From Agaricicola taiwanensis (lineage in GTDB: Bacteria > Pseudomonadota > Alphaproteobacteria > Rhizobiales > Methylopilaceae), in contig NZ_BMCP01000003.1 of the NCBI RefSeq assembly GCF_014635245.1, forward strand, positions 62,001-126,000: a stretch of DNA of 64,000 nt. The letters run 5' to 3'. The translations under genes and the position numbers were made by a program. Shown here in pieces: positions 53,175-62,005 of the stretch. The number at the start of each line of letters is the position of its first letter. The first letter of the stretch is position 1. The notes under the pieces were generated by a model. The model did no database searches. It was not told where the DNA came from and was given only the letters and a program-made list of their open reading frames with translations.

Positions 53175-53828
53175 ATGAGCGATGTGACTCTCGCCAAGGC
53201 TCCCGGGGCCTTCGGATTTCTGACCGCCTGGCTTGCCGACCCTTTCCGGGTTGCCTCCATTGCCCCTTCCAGCAAGGCCCTGTCGGGGTTGATCGCCGCC
53301 GAGCTTTCTCCTGCCACCGGCTACATCATCGAACTTGGAGCGGGCACGGGCGCCATCACCGATGTGGTGGTGGCGCGCGGCGTGCCTGAGGAAAACCTGG
53401 CGCTGATCGAACTTGACACCACCTGGGCGGCCGGGCTTCGCCAGCGCTTTCCGCGCGCGCAGGTTTTCAGCGCCGATGCATGCAGGTTCGGTGATCTCAA
53501 CCTCTTTGGCGGCGCCGAGATTGGAGCGGTCATCTGCGGCCTGCCGCTCCTGTCGATGCCGACACGCAGCGTCATGACGATCCTCGACGCGTCCTTTGAG
53601 AGGATGCGGCCGGGCGGCGCTCTCTATCAGCTCACCTATGGGCCGAACTGCCCGATCCGCCGGCCGGTGCTCGACCGGCTCGGGCTGAAGGGTGTCCGTG
53701 TCGGCCACACCTGGGCCAACCTTCCGCCGGCCTCGGTCTATCGCATCACGCGTCGTGGCCCTCGTCCGCTGCGCGGCAATGGTCGCGGCGGGGCGCATCA
53801 CCGGGTCAATGCCGTGTCGAAGGCTTGA
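53175..53828 (+). CDS. PmtA-like phospholipid N-methyltransferase
   Basis: 217 residues, class I SAM methyltransferase. SAM motif I is IELGAGTGAIT; the N-terminal stretch FGFLTAWLADPFRVASIAPS resembles the membrane-binding helix of rhizobial PmtA (pattern W-x-P-x-x-V-x-x-x-x-PSS); later come VICGLPLLSMP and YQLTYGPNCPI. It probably methylates phosphatidylethanolamine towards phosphatidylcholine. An RNA adenine dimethylase-like role is less likely because the catalytic motif differs. ATG 53175 follows AGGTGA. Its end overlaps the convergent EEP gene by 23 bp. Confidence 0.85.
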   Translation: MSDVTLAKAPGAFGFLTAWLADPFRVASIAPSSKALSGLIAAELSPATGYIIELGAGTGAITDVVVARGVPEENLALIELDTTWAAGLRQRFPRAQVFSADACRFGDLNLFGGAEIGAVICGLPLLSMPTRSVMTILDASFERMRPGGALYQLTYGPNCPIRRPVLDRLGLKGVRVGHTWANLPPASVYRITRRGPRPLRGNGRGGAHHRVNAVSKA

Positions 53829-54543
53829 ACTCCACCATCAGCGGCAGGTGATCGGAGGCGACGCGGGCGAGCGGCGTCCGGATGGTCTCGGCGCGGATGA
53901 TCTCGAGCTTCGGGCTGGTGAAGATGTGATCGAGCCTTAGCATGGGAAAACGGCTGTGGAACGTGGGCTGCGGCTGGCGCAGCCCGTACCCTTGGGCGTC
54001 GCAGAGCTTTTGGCTGAGGCGCTGGAAAATTATCGAACGGGGCGTGGCGTTGAAATCGCCTGCGAGGATCACGGCATCGCGGCACTCGCGATGATCCAGC
54101 CAATCATGGCCGAGGAGAGCTTCGATCTGAGCCAGGCGCTCCGGGCCCCGAAGCCCGAGGTGGGTGTTGAACACCTGGATATCCATCCCGGCGAGGTGCA
54201 GGCGCGCCCACATGATGCTGCGCGGCTCCAGGTTCGGCCGGTGCATCAGTCCCGGCAGGCTGTCGGCTTTGACGAGCTTCAGCGGGGCTGATGTGAGAAT
54301 GGCGTTGCCGTAGTGCTCGTCGCCTTCCATGAGCGAGGGATGGAACAGGGCGTCCATGCCAAGGGCATCGGCCAGGACCTGCGCCTGATCGATATGGCCG
54401 GAGCGCCTGCGGCCGACATCCACCTCCTGGAGGCAGACGATGTCGGGATCGCAGGAAGATATCACCTCGGCGATCCGGTCCGGAGCCATGCGGCGGTCCG
54501 TGCCGAGGCAGCGGTGGATGTTGTAGGTGAGGATACGCGGCAC
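53806..54543 (-). CDS. Endonuclease/exonuclease/phosphatase family protein (YbhP-like)
   Basis: 245 residues, EEP fold. Motifs in order are TYNIHRC, VCLQEVD, VFNTHLGLRGPERLAQI, LAGDFNATP, RLDHIFTS and ASDHLPL, giving the metal-binding and catalytic Glu/Asp/His residues. No signal peptide. Similar to E. coli YbhP, next to YbhN- and YbhO-like genes, so a phosphodiesterase or lipid phosphatase role in phospholipid metabolism is inferred. Confidence 0.92.
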   Translation of the reverse strand: MPRILTYNIHRCLGTDRRMAPDRIAEVISSCDPDIVCLQEVDVGRRRSGHIDQAQVLADALGMDALFHPSLMEGDEHYGNAILTSAPLKLVKADSLPGLMHRPNLEPRSIMWARLHLAGMDIQVFNTHLGLRGPERLAQIEALLGHDWLDHRECRDAVILAGDFNATPRSIIFQRLSQKLCDAQGYGLRQPQPTFHSRFPMLRLDHIFTSPKLEIIRAETIRTPLARVASDHLPLMVEFKPSTRH

Positions 54544-54620
54544 GAGGGATGAAGTCCTGGATTGGGAATGCGGGCGAAACCCTCCTCGAATCTAGCGCGG
54601 TTCGAGGAAAAGTGGAGGGT

Positions 54621-55883
54621 TCAGACCATCGCTTCCACGCTCCGCACCCTGCTCATGATGAAGCCGCTTTCGGGTTTTGCCGGCATCCGCCGGAGCGAAA
54701 CCGTGAGATCTTGTGGCGGCACCTCATACCGCATGGACGTCGTCAGATGGCGTATCGCCGCCTTCACGACATCGATGGTGATCCATTCGCCGGCGCAGCG
54801 ATGGCCGGTGAAATGGTCTCCGCCGCCCTGGGGCAGGAAGGCGTCCGGAATATCTGCGTTGAGGAAGCGTTCCGGCAGGAAACGCTCCGGCTGCTGCCAG
54901 GCGCCGATGTCGCGGTGGCTGCCATAGATGTCGACAATGACCCGGCGCCCCATGGGAATGGGGCATCCGGTGAAGGCCGTCGGGGTGTTTGCCCGGCCGG
55001 CAATGGCAGGGAAAAAGGGATAATAGCGGCGCACCTCATGCGTGAAGGCTTCCAACTCCGCATCATCTCCCTTCGCCAGCCTTTCCCGCCAGGCGGGATG
55101 GTCATGCAAGGCGAGCGCGCCGAAGGCGATGAAGCGTGCGATGGCGACGATGGGCCGAAGGATGTTGTTGAGCTCATTGGCGGCGGTCGCGACATCCAGT
55201 AGCTTACCCGACAGGTCGCGATGCAAGGCGATGACCTTGGCGGGCGTGTCGGCCTCGCGGCCGCTGCGGCGGATGTCGGTGATCACGGCCCGCAGCCGGC
55301 GGTCCGCTCGCCATCGGCTCATCAAGCCGCGCCAGTTGCGTGGACCGATCGATCCCGCCCCCTCGATGAGCGCGGCCAGATCCCGCCCGAAGGACTGTGC
55401 TTCTTCCTCGGGAAGCACCACGCCGGCCCAGCGGCACGCGGCACGGCAGAGAATATCCTCAGCCTCCGTCAGAAGCTGCACGCTCTCCTCGGCCTGCCAG
55501 CGGTTCAGGCGCCGAAGCCATTCTTCGGAGAAAACCTCGATGAGACGAGCGCGCGAGGCCGGCGTCATGAGCGACATGAACATGGCCTTGCGGTGGCGAT
55601 GCGCGGCACCATCCAGCGTCTGCACGCTGCCTCGTCCCTGGAGGAGCTTGAGCGTCGTCGGCGGTATGGCCGCCTTTCGGGTAAAGGCATCCGGCTGATA
55701 GAAGAAACGGACGGCTTCGGCCCCCTGCAGGCAGAGCGACCGCTCGAGCATGATCCGGCTTTCAAAGACCCGGCTCCGGTATTGCCGGAACCTCCTTGGC
55801 AGGAAGGTATAGCCTTCCCGCAGGAGAGCGAGAGATCGGTCCCAGCCGGCTTCACTGGGCATGTCGGAGGGATTGTCGGTCAT
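54621..55883 (-). CDS. CYP152-type cytochrome P450 (fatty-acid peroxygenase)
   Basis: 420 residues, the size of P450-SPalpha/BSbeta, which hydroxylate (or decarboxylate) fatty acids with hydrogen peroxide and need no reductase. The heme-binding loop is PQGGGDHFTGHRCAGEW, the CYP152 form. In the I helix ANELNNILRPIVAIARF carries Arg-Pro, which replaces the usual acid/Thr pair and binds the fatty-acid carboxylate. ATG 55883 follows GGGAA. It stands next to phospholipid genes, so it may act on membrane-derived fatty acids. The hydroxylation position (alpha or beta) cannot be read from sequence. Confidence 0.92.
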   Translation of the reverse strand: MTDNPSDMPSEAGWDRSLALLREGYTFLPRRFRQYRSRVFESRIMLERSLCLQGAEAVRFFYQPDAFTRKAAIPPTTLKLLQGRGSVQTLDGAAHRHRKAMFMSLMTPASRARLIEVFSEEWLRRLNRWQAEESVQLLTEAEDILCRAACRWAGVVLPEEEAQSFGRDLAALIEGAGSIGPRNWRGLMSRWRADRRLRAVITDIRRSGREADTPAKVIALHRDLSGKLLDVATAANELNNILRPIVAIARFIAFGALALHDHPAWRERLAKGDDAELEAFTHEVRRYYPFFPAIAGRANTPTAFTGCPIPMGRRVIVDIYGSHRDIGAWQQPERFLPERFLNADIPDAFLPQGGGDHFTGHRCAGEWITIDVVKAAIRHLTTSMRYEVPPQDLTVSLRRMPAKPESGFIMSRVRSVEAMV

Positions 55884-55989
55884 GGATTCCCGCTGCTGTG
55901 TCCAGGCACTGAAGCTGAACCCATAGCGAAGCGTTTTGATCCATCCGACGGTCGGGTGACCTGCGATCCGATCTCAGCAATCGGAGCGG

Positions 55990-56763
55990 TCAGACCTCCG
56001 CGCCCTGCTTCAGGCTGTGCCAGATCTCGCGCCGGAGGGCGAGGAAATCCGGTGTCGTCTTGATCTCGTCCCGGCGCGGGCGCGCGAAGGGCACCTCGAT
56101 GATGCGGTCGATGCGGCCCGGGCGCGGCGACATCAAGATGATGCGGTCGGCGAGGTAGAGCGCCTCCTCGATGGAATGGGTGACGAAGATCACCGTCTTC
56201 TTTTCACGCTCCCAGATGTTCAGGAGTTCGTCCTGGAGGAGGTCGCGGGTCTGCACGTCGAGCGCGCCGTAGGGTTCGTCCATCAACAGGATCGACGGCT
56301 TGATGGCGAGCGCCCGGGCAATGCCCACGCGCTGCTGCATGCCGCCGGAGAGTTCGTGCGGATAAGCATTCTCAAAGCCGGACAGGCCGACGAGGTCGAC
56401 GCATTCGCGCGCCGCTTCGAGCCGCTCGTTCTTGCCCATGCCGCCGACTTCAAGTCCGAAGGCGACGTTCTCCAGTGTCGTGCGCCAGGGAAAGAGCTCG
56501 AAGCTCTGGAACACCATGCCGCGGCCATGGCCGGTCTGGCCGGTGACATCCTGGCCGTCGAGGATGATTTGGCCTTCATCGCAGCTTTCGATGCCGTCGA
56601 TGATGCGCAGAAGCGTGGACTTGCCGCAGCCCGATGGTCCCAGCAGCACCAGGAATTCCAGTTCCGGCACGCTCAGCGAGAGGTTTTCAAGCACCGTCAG
56701 GGCGTTGCCGCCCCGACGATAGGTCTTGGAGATGTTGCGGACCTCAAGCTTTGGCGGGGTCAC
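55990..56763 (-). CDS. ABC transporter ATPase (NitT/TauT type)
   Basis: 257 residues from GTG 56763, overlapping the stop of the substrate-binding protein (GTGA). Walker A LLGPSGCGKST, Q-loop VFQSFELFPW, signature ELSGGMQQRVGIARAL, Walker B ILLMDEPYGALD and switch His THSIEEAL are all present. Energises the two permeases encoded upstream. Last gene of the importer operon. Confidence 0.95.
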   Translation of the reverse strand: MTPPKLEVRNISKTYRRGGNALTVLENLSLSVPELEFLVLLGPSGCGKSTLLRIIDGIESCDEGQIILDGQDVTGQTGHGRGMVFQSFELFPWRTTLENVAFGLEVGGMGKNERLEAARECVDLVGLSGFENAYPHELSGGMQQRVGIARALAIKPSILLMDEPYGALDVQTRDLLQDELLNIWEREKKTVIFVTHSIEEALYLADRIILMSPRPGRIDRIIEVPFARPRRDEIKTTPDFLALRREIWHSLKQGAEV

Positions 56764-57800
56764 GATCCGAGCTCCGACAGGGCCTTGTCGACGAACTGAG
56801 TGTCGACGATCTTGGAAAGATCGAGATCCGATTTCACGGCGCCGGCCTTCTGATAGGTCGGGAGCAGTTTTTCGAAATATTCGCGCTTGAAGCCGCCATC
56901 GCGGGGCCAAGCGTTGATCTCCTTCGACAGCCGCTCCCAGATCGGCTTCAGGCTTTCCTCGGTGGCCTCCTTCGCGCCTTTGAGGGTCGCATATTTATGG
57001 TAGCCCTCGACGAAATAGCCGATGTCGTCATTGGCACGGCGGAAGGAAGTGATCATGGCCTTCTGCAGGTCCTTGATGAGGGTCTGGTTCTCCGGCTTCT
57101 CCAGCCATTTGCCATTGACCAGCCAGCCCTCGGAGATCCACGGCTTGTAGATCTTCCAGGGCTCGATCATGACCTTGTAATTGCCTTCCTTCATGATCTG
57201 GTCGGCTTGATCGAAGTGCACCGGCACCGCGGCGACGCGGCCGCCGAGGAGGGCGCGCATGCGAGAGCCGGATCCGCCGATTTCAACGATGGTGGTCTCG
57301 TCGATGTCGATGCCGTTTTCGCCAAGGGCGCCGGAGAGGAAGACGTAGATGAAGTCGCCGAGTGAATTCAGCGCGATGGCGTTTTCGGGGTTCTTGAAGT
57401 CCTCGTAGGATTTGATCTTGTCGGCATTGACCACGAAGACTTGGCTCGTGCTGGAATAGACAAGGCCGGTGAGGCGGATATCGGCGCCGGCCTCCGATGC
57501 CCGAAGGGCCGAAACGACATCGGCCTCGCCCACCTCCGCCGAACCCGCCACGATGGACTGGGTGAGGACCTGCATGGATTCGATGCGGGTCATTTCGGCG
57601 GCGCCATAGCCCAGTTCCTTCATGCCCTCGTTGAGGGCGATGATGGCGGGGATATGGATCGCCAGCGTGAAGCCGAGGATCTGGGCGTTGAGGCTGCGGC
57701 CCGATTGGGCGAGAGCGGTTGCGGGCAGATAGGGCATGGCAAGACCGGCACCGGCGCCGGCTGCCAGAAACTTCAGGGTCTGTCTGCGGGTGGTCAACAT
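56760..57800 (-). CDS. ABC transporter substrate-binding protein (NitT/TauT, NMT1/SsuA-like)
   Basis: 346 residues from ATG 57800, after GGAGG. The frame remains open far upstream, but there it runs through the permease genes. The N-terminus is a Tat-type signal (RRQTLKF, hydrophobic core, ALAQ cleavage near residue 32). The mature part resembles SsuA/NMT1 binding proteins (SIVAGSAEVGEADVVSALRA, then EALK-like hinge). Substrate unknown; the neighbours suggest a carboxylate or a nitrogen/sulfur compound of a catabolic route. Confidence 0.93.
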   Translation of the reverse strand: MLTTRRQTLKFLAAGAGAGLAMPYLPATALAQSGRSLNAQILGFTLAIHIPAIIALNEGMKELGYGAAEMTRIESMQVLTQSIVAGSAEVGEADVVSALRASEAGADIRLTGLVYSSTSQVFVVNADKIKSYEDFKNPENAIALNSLGDFIYVFLSGALGENGIDIDETTIVEIGGSGSRMRALLGGRVAAVPVHFDQADQIMKEGNYKVMIEPWKIYKPWISEGWLVNGKWLEKPENQTLIKDLQKAMITSFRRANDDIGYFVEGYHKYATLKGAKEATEESLKPIWERLSKEINAWPRDGGFKREYFEKLLPTYQKAGAVKSDLDLSKIVDTQFVDKALSELGS

Positions 57801-57826
57801 GAGTTCCTCCGGATTATTTGTTTTTC

Positions 57827-58588
57827 TCAGGCGATTGAACGCTGCTGTTCGTACCAAGGCGCCAGCTTTCGGCCGGCAACTCCGAGGAGCCAGTTGGCGA
57901 GAAGGCTGACGATCATGAGTGTCAGGAGCAGGCCCAAAAGGGCGCCGGTCTCCACCATCAGGCCGGTCTGGTGAATGAGCCCGCCGTAACCGATGATGAC
58001 GAACATCTCGGCCATGACCATGGCACGGATCGCGTGCACCAGGCCGATGCGGGCGCCGGTCACGAGATAGGGGTAGAGCGAGGGCAGGATGATCTTCCAG
58101 AAGATCTGGAAGCGCCCGGCCGAGAACGAGCGCCCGACGGCGATCTGCTGCGGGCTGATGCCTTTGGCCCCGTTGTAGGTGGTCAGCACGATGTACCAGA
58201 CGGCGGCGAGGAAGACGACCGTGGTGCGCAGGGCAAGGCCCGTCCCGAGAAGCAGGATCAGCACCGGCACCAGGGCCGCCGTCGAAGTCACCACGAACAT
58301 GCTGACCCAGGGGCGCAGCATGGCGTCGGCGATGCGCGAGCGACCCATGATGATGCCCATAGGCATGCCGATGACACAGGCGAGCAGGAATCCGATCATC
58401 ATCTGGCGGAGCGAGACCACAAGCTCGCTCAGCATCTGCCCGTCCCTGATGAGGCCGATGTAATCGACCGCAACCGCGGAGGGTGGGGCGAGAAGCGTCT
58501 CGCCCATATATTGGCCGGCGATCTCCCAGACGACGAGGAAGATGGCGATGCCGACGCAGGGGAACAGGATGTTCTTGACCTGGGTCAT
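57827..58588 (-). CDS. ABC transporter permease (SsuC/TauC type)
   Basis: 253 residues with six membrane helices of the BPD_transp_1 family. N-terminal WEIAGQYMGETLLAPPSAV and the EAA loop AVGRSFSAGRFQIFWKIILPS, typical of NitT/TauT permeases. Lies four bases after the upstream permease stop. Two different permeases in tandem imply a heterodimeric membrane channel. Confidence 0.94.
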   Translation of the reverse strand: MTQVKNILFPCVGIAIFLVVWEIAGQYMGETLLAPPSAVAVDYIGLIRDGQMLSELVVSLRQMMIGFLLACVIGMPMGIIMGRSRIADAMLRPWVSMFVVTSTAALVPVLILLLGTGLALRTTVVFLAAVWYIVLTTYNGAKGISPQQIAVGRSFSAGRFQIFWKIILPSLYPYLVTGARIGLVHAIRAMVMAEMFVIIGYGGLIHQTGLMVETGALLGLLLTLMIVSLLANWLLGVAGRKLAPWYEQQRSIA

Positions 58589-58591
58589 GGC

Positions 58592-59404
58592 TCAGCCTCT
58601 CAGGTGCCAGGAGAGGAGGCGCCGTTCCAACAGCTGGATCGCAGTCTGGGCGGCGAGGCCGAGGAGGCAGATGGTGACCACCACCGCCAAGGCCGAGGCG
58701 GTGTCGAATGCCTGCGTCGAGCGCTTCATGATCTGGCCGAGATTGGCTGCGGCGAAGAAGAGCTCGGCGGTGATCATGCCGTTGATGGCACGCGCCGAGC
58801 CGACGCGCAGCGCGGCGAAGAGAAAGGGCGTCAGCGCGGGGAAGACAACGAGCCGCAGGCACTGGCCTCTGCTGGCGCCGAAGGAGCGGCCCACATCCAC
58901 CAGGGACCGGCGCACGTCGCGCGAGCCGGCGATCACCACCACGAGGATGTCGAAGAAGCACATCATGAAGACGAGCGCGACGCGGCCCTCGAAGAAGAGG
59001 CCGAACCAGATGATGAGGAACGGCACGAAGGCGACCGGCGGAATGGCATAGATCGCGTTGATCAGCGGGTCGAACATGCGATGGAGCGTCGGCGAGCGAC
59101 CGAGCACCACCCCGAGCGGCAGCGCAAGGCCAAGCGCGAGGCCGAAGCCAACCACCAGGGCGCCAAGGGAATAGCCGAGTGCCCCGAGCAGCCGCGGCAG
59201 GAATGCAGGGTCGAAGAAACGCGCGAGGACCGCGCTCGGTGGCGGCAGGATCAGGGCCGAGAAGCTGTCCGCCGCCAGTTCCCAGAGCCCAAGGCCGATG
59301 ATGACGGAGAGGAGCCCGAGCAGACGGGGGTCCTTCCACAACTGCGCGCCCTTGCCCGCGCGAGGCCTTGCGGCGGCGGCGATGTTGGCGGACAGCTCAG
59401 CCAT
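58592..59404 (-). CDS. ABC transporter permease (SsuC/TauC type)
   Basis: 270 residues, six helices, with LILPPPSAVLARFFDP after the first helix and EAA loop DVGRSFGASRGQCLRLVVFPA. ATG 59404 lies four bases after the DUF4387 stop. Pairs with the permease at 57827; the two are homologous but not close duplicates. Confidence 0.94.
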   Translation of the reverse strand: MAELSANIAAAARPRAGKGAQLWKDPRLLGLLSVIIGLGLWELAADSFSALILPPPSAVLARFFDPAFLPRLLGALGYSLGALVVGFGLALGLALPLGVVLGRSPTLHRMFDPLINAIYAIPPVAFVPFLIIWFGLFFEGRVALVFMMCFFDILVVVIAGSRDVRRSLVDVGRSFGASRGQCLRLVVFPALTPFLFAALRVGSARAINGMITAELFFAAANLGQIMKRSTQAFDTASALAVVVTICLLGLAAQTAIQLLERRLLSWHLRG

Positions 59405-59408
59405 GGCG

Positions 59409-59720
59409 TCACACCGGAATGTCGACGTTCAGAAGCGGCGCGTGCTGCTGCGCGCCGTAAACATCGGTGTCGCCGACGTCGCCGGCCGAGACCAGACGCG
59501 GCAGCGTCGCCTTGAAGGCGCTTCCGGCGTCATAGGGCGTGAACTGGACCTCATTGGCGCTGACGCCGTAGAGCCTGGCGAAGAGATCCGGACCCAGCAC
59601 GCCCGTTTCCTTGACGCGCCGGTAGAGCGCCGGATCATCGAAGACGACGTCGATGGTGAGCTCGAAGGGACCCGCGTTCTTGCTTTTGCAGACCCGGGCG
59701 ATGTCCTTGATCAGTGGCAT
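59409..59720 (-). CDS. DUF4387 family protein
   Basis: 103 residues, matching the small DUF4387 proteins that usually follow AtuA-like genes: KDIARVCKSKNAGPFELTID, FDDPALYRRVKETGVL and FTPYDAGSAFKATLPR. The activity is unknown; it may be a small subunit of the AtuA-like protein. 12 bp after that gene and four bases before the permease gene. Confidence 0.9.
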   Translation of the reverse strand: MPLIKDIARVCKSKNAGPFELTIDVVFDDPALYRRVKETGVLGPDLFARLYGVSANEVQFTPYDAGSAFKATLPRLVSAGDVGDTDVYGAQQHAPLLNVDIPV

Positions 59721-59732
59721 GGCGCGTCTCCC

Positions 59733-61091
59733 TCACACGGTCTCGTGGGCGATGGGGAAGAGCTCCAGAGGATCGTCGAGCTCGACCACATGATGCATGG
59801 AGAAGCGGTAGACAGGCCCGGCTTCCTGGTCGGAGGGCGAGAAGGGAAAGGCCATGTTGCCCTCGCGGCAGAGCCGGCCGGGAAAATCGGTGTGCAGCAT
59901 CTGGGTGCGGGCGAGGGCGAGCACCGCGCTGGCCGTGTCCTGATCCTTGGCGACGACTTCCACGAGGAAGCCGAGCTCATGCGATGTCACCTCATGAACG
60001 GGTTCGCGCTCCGCCATGACGCCATTCTTGCCATAGGTGCGGATGATGAGCTTGTAGTCGTCAGGCTTGGCGCCGAGATCGGCGGACTTCATCTCGGTGT
60101 TCTTGCGGATCGTGTCGAGGAAGCTGTCGACGGTGCTGATGAGCAGCGGATCACGCGTGCCGCAGATGGTGGTGGCGCGATAGCCGGCGAGCTCGGCCGC
60201 CTCGAGCTTCACGGTGTAATCGGTCTTCGACCAGGTCATGCCGCGGATATAGACCGCTCGATCGGACAGCGCCTCGAAGGTGCAGTTGGAGGTGTCGAGG
60301 ATGCCCCCCGGCTCGACATGGTGGGTCGGGCTCGCGTTCTCATGCAGGCTGTGGTTGGCGATGGAAAGCGGGGTGCAGCGGCGTTCGGGGTTGGTGGGTT
60401 CGCACTCCACGCCATCCTCGCGCACGGTGACGAGAAGGCAGTCGTGCCCCTTGGGAACCGCCGGTGTGGCGCCGCATTCCAGCATCTTGCCGGCATACCA
60501 GCTCGGCGCCGGCGGCAGTCCGGCATGCATGGCACAGGCGGCCCAGGGCGCGGGATCGCTGGTGCGGCCGGCAAGGATCACATCGGCGCCGTCCTCCAGC
60601 GCCTTCATGAAGGGCTCCGGTCCCATCATGCCGACGATGCGGACGGCGTTATCGACGGTCTCCTCCGTCAACTCGGGCATACGGCCGAGCGGCCGGATGC
60701 GTTTGGCGCGGATGCGCTCCTTGATGGAACTGGGGTCCTGCTCGGCCCCAATCACCGCGAGCTTGAAGTTGAGGCCATCCTCGGCGGCGATCTCGCGTGC
60801 CAGGCGGGCGACAAGTTCCAGATGCGGCTGGCCGCCGGCGCCGCCGCAGGTGCCGATCACCATCTTGATGCCGTTGCGGACGGCGGCGTTGAGCATCAGC
60901 CGGAGGTCGCGCCGGATGGCCATGGTGGAGCAGAAGGGCTTGCCGGAGCCGAGATAATGCGGGCCGGGATCCACCGAGCCGCCGTCGACGCCGATCACAT
61001 GTGGCTTTCGCTCAAGCCCTGCTTTCAGGGATGCTTCCGGGAATCCATAACCAAGGATGCCGCTGGTGGACAGCAGTCGAAATTCTTTCAC
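59733..61091 (-). CDS. Acyclic terpene utilisation AtuA family protein (DUF1446)
   Basis: 452 residues from GTG 61091 after GGGAG. It has the family blocks GYGFPEASLKAGLERKPHVI, IGVDGGSVDPGPHYLG, IGTCGGAGGQPHLELVARLA, DVILAGRTSDPAPWAACAMH and SSNCTF-like LDTSNCTFEAL. AtuA is required for citronellol/geraniol degradation in Pseudomonas; most relatives lie in other catabolic clusters with an unknown reaction. First gene of the minus-strand operon with DUF4387 and the ABC importer, and divergent from a GntR regulator. Confidence 0.92.
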   Translation of the reverse strand: MKEFRLLSTSGILGYGFPEASLKAGLERKPHVIGVDGGSVDPGPHYLGSGKPFCSTMAIRRDLRLMLNAAVRNGIKMVIGTCGGAGGQPHLELVARLAREIAAEDGLNFKLAVIGAEQDPSSIKERIRAKRIRPLGRMPELTEETVDNAVRIVGMMGPEPFMKALEDGADVILAGRTSDPAPWAACAMHAGLPPAPSWYAGKMLECGATPAVPKGHDCLLVTVREDGVECEPTNPERRCTPLSIANHSLHENASPTHHVEPGGILDTSNCTFEALSDRAVYIRGMTWSKTDYTVKLEAAELAGYRATTICGTRDPLLISTVDSFLDTIRKNTEMKSADLGAKPDDYKLIIRTYGKNGVMAEREPVHEVTSHELGFLVEVVAKDQDTASAVLALARTQMLHTDFPGRLCREGNMAFPFSPSDQEAGPVYRFSMHHVVELDDPLELFPIAHETV

Positions 61092-61163
61092 GGGCGTGCT
61101 CCCTTATCGGCGGTGCGGTTCAACCGCTATCTCCGACATTGACCCTCTTCGGAGTCTCTCTTA

Positions 61164-61982
61164 ATGTCTATACAGGTTAAGGCTAAACGCATAGACAAAT
61201 TTGTGTCAATAGCATCGAGCGATACCATCGAGCGATCGGTTCCGGTCTACAGCCGGATCGAGGAGCAGCTGCGGGCATCCATCGAGGATGGAACCTTTGC
61301 CGCGGGCGATCGGCTGCCCTCTGAAACGGAGCTTGCCCAGAACTTCCGCACCACCCGCACAACGGTGCGGCAGGCTCTGTCACGGCTGGTTTTCGAAGGG
61401 CTCATCGTCCGTCACGTGGGCCGGGGCAGCTTTGTCGCCTCCGAGCCCATGGCCAAGTTCCCGATCGATACGCGGCAGTGCCTGTGCTTTGAAGATCAGG
61501 TTGCGCTGGAGGGAAAATCGGTATCCTACCGTTCACCATCGTTTGATCTCGTGCCGGCCCCCGCCGATGTGGCGAAGGAGCTGAAGATCCCGATCGGCTC
61601 CGAGGTCTTCAGGCTGGAGCGCCTGCGGGTGATCGACGAGCGGCCGGTCTGCCTGGAGATCCGGTTTCTTCCCGCCTCCACCGGATCCAAGGTCACGGGC
61701 GAAATGCTGATGAAACGGTCGGCCCACAGCTTTGTCGGAGAGATCCTCGGCATGCGCATCCCGACCATCCGCGTGCTGGTCTCGGCCGTGATCGCCGATG
61801 CGGACCTTTCAGAGCGGCTCGATGTGCCACGCGGAACGGCGCTTCTCATCCGCGACAACTGGCACTTCGACATCGAAGGCCGGCCTCTGATGTTCGGCAA
61901 GTCGATCTTCCGCGGCGATATCCGCACCGAATATGTCCTCGGACATGACCCCAACCCTCCCCGCCTGCCCGAAACGCCGTAG
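61164..61982 (+). CDS. GntR-family regulator, HutC subfamily
   Basis: 272 residues from ATG 61164 with GGAG nine bases upstream (GTG 61203 is a later option). A winged HTH occupies residues about 28-95 (PVYSRIEEQLRASI, RLPSETELAQNF, TTVRQALSRLVFEGLIVR), followed by a UTRA ligand domain (about 110-262). Ligand unknown. It probably represses its own gene and the divergent AtuA/ABC operon through the sites at 61165-61197. The first operator lies at the very start of its coding sequence. Confidence 0.93.
   Translation: MSIQVKAKRIDKFVSIASSDTIERSVPVYSRIEEQLRASIEDGTFAAGDRLPSETELAQNFRTTRTTVRQALSRLVFEGLIVRHVGRGSFVASEPMAKFPIDTRQCLCFEDQVALEGKSVSYRSPSFDLVPAPADVAKELKIPIGSEVFRLERLRVIDERPVCLEIRFLPASTGSKVTGEMLMKRSAHSFVGEILGMRIPTIRVLVSAVIADADLSERLDVPRGTALLIRDNWHFDIEGRPLMFGKSIFRGDIRTEYVLGHDPNPPRLPETP
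61165..61197. promoter_or_regulatory. Putative HutC-type operator pair
   Basis: TGTCTATACA at 61165-61174 contains GTCTATAC, an exact fit to the HutC-subfamily form GTnTAnAC. A second copy, GTCTATGC on the minus strand (61189-61196), differs at one base. The two form an inverted pair TGTCTAT/ATAGACA (61165-61171 and 61191-61197). They lie over the start of the regulator gene, about 75 bp from the divergent AtuA start. Confidence 0.6.
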
Positions 61983-62005
61983 CGATCACACCTCGGAGAA
62001 AGACC

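Noticed and set aside
57801-59339. Open frame continuing upstream of the substrate-binding protein, giving an 859-codon frame
   Set aside because: It runs in another frame through the two permease genes, and its translation is Arg/Pro/Ala-rich. The binding protein has a clear ribosome binding site and Tat signal at 57800.
59298-61142. 614-codon plus-strand frame opposite the AtuA and DUF4387 genes
   Set aside because: Shadow of two genes with strong family motifs on the other strand; low-complexity composition. The 514-codon frame at 57971-59515 is rejected for the same reason.
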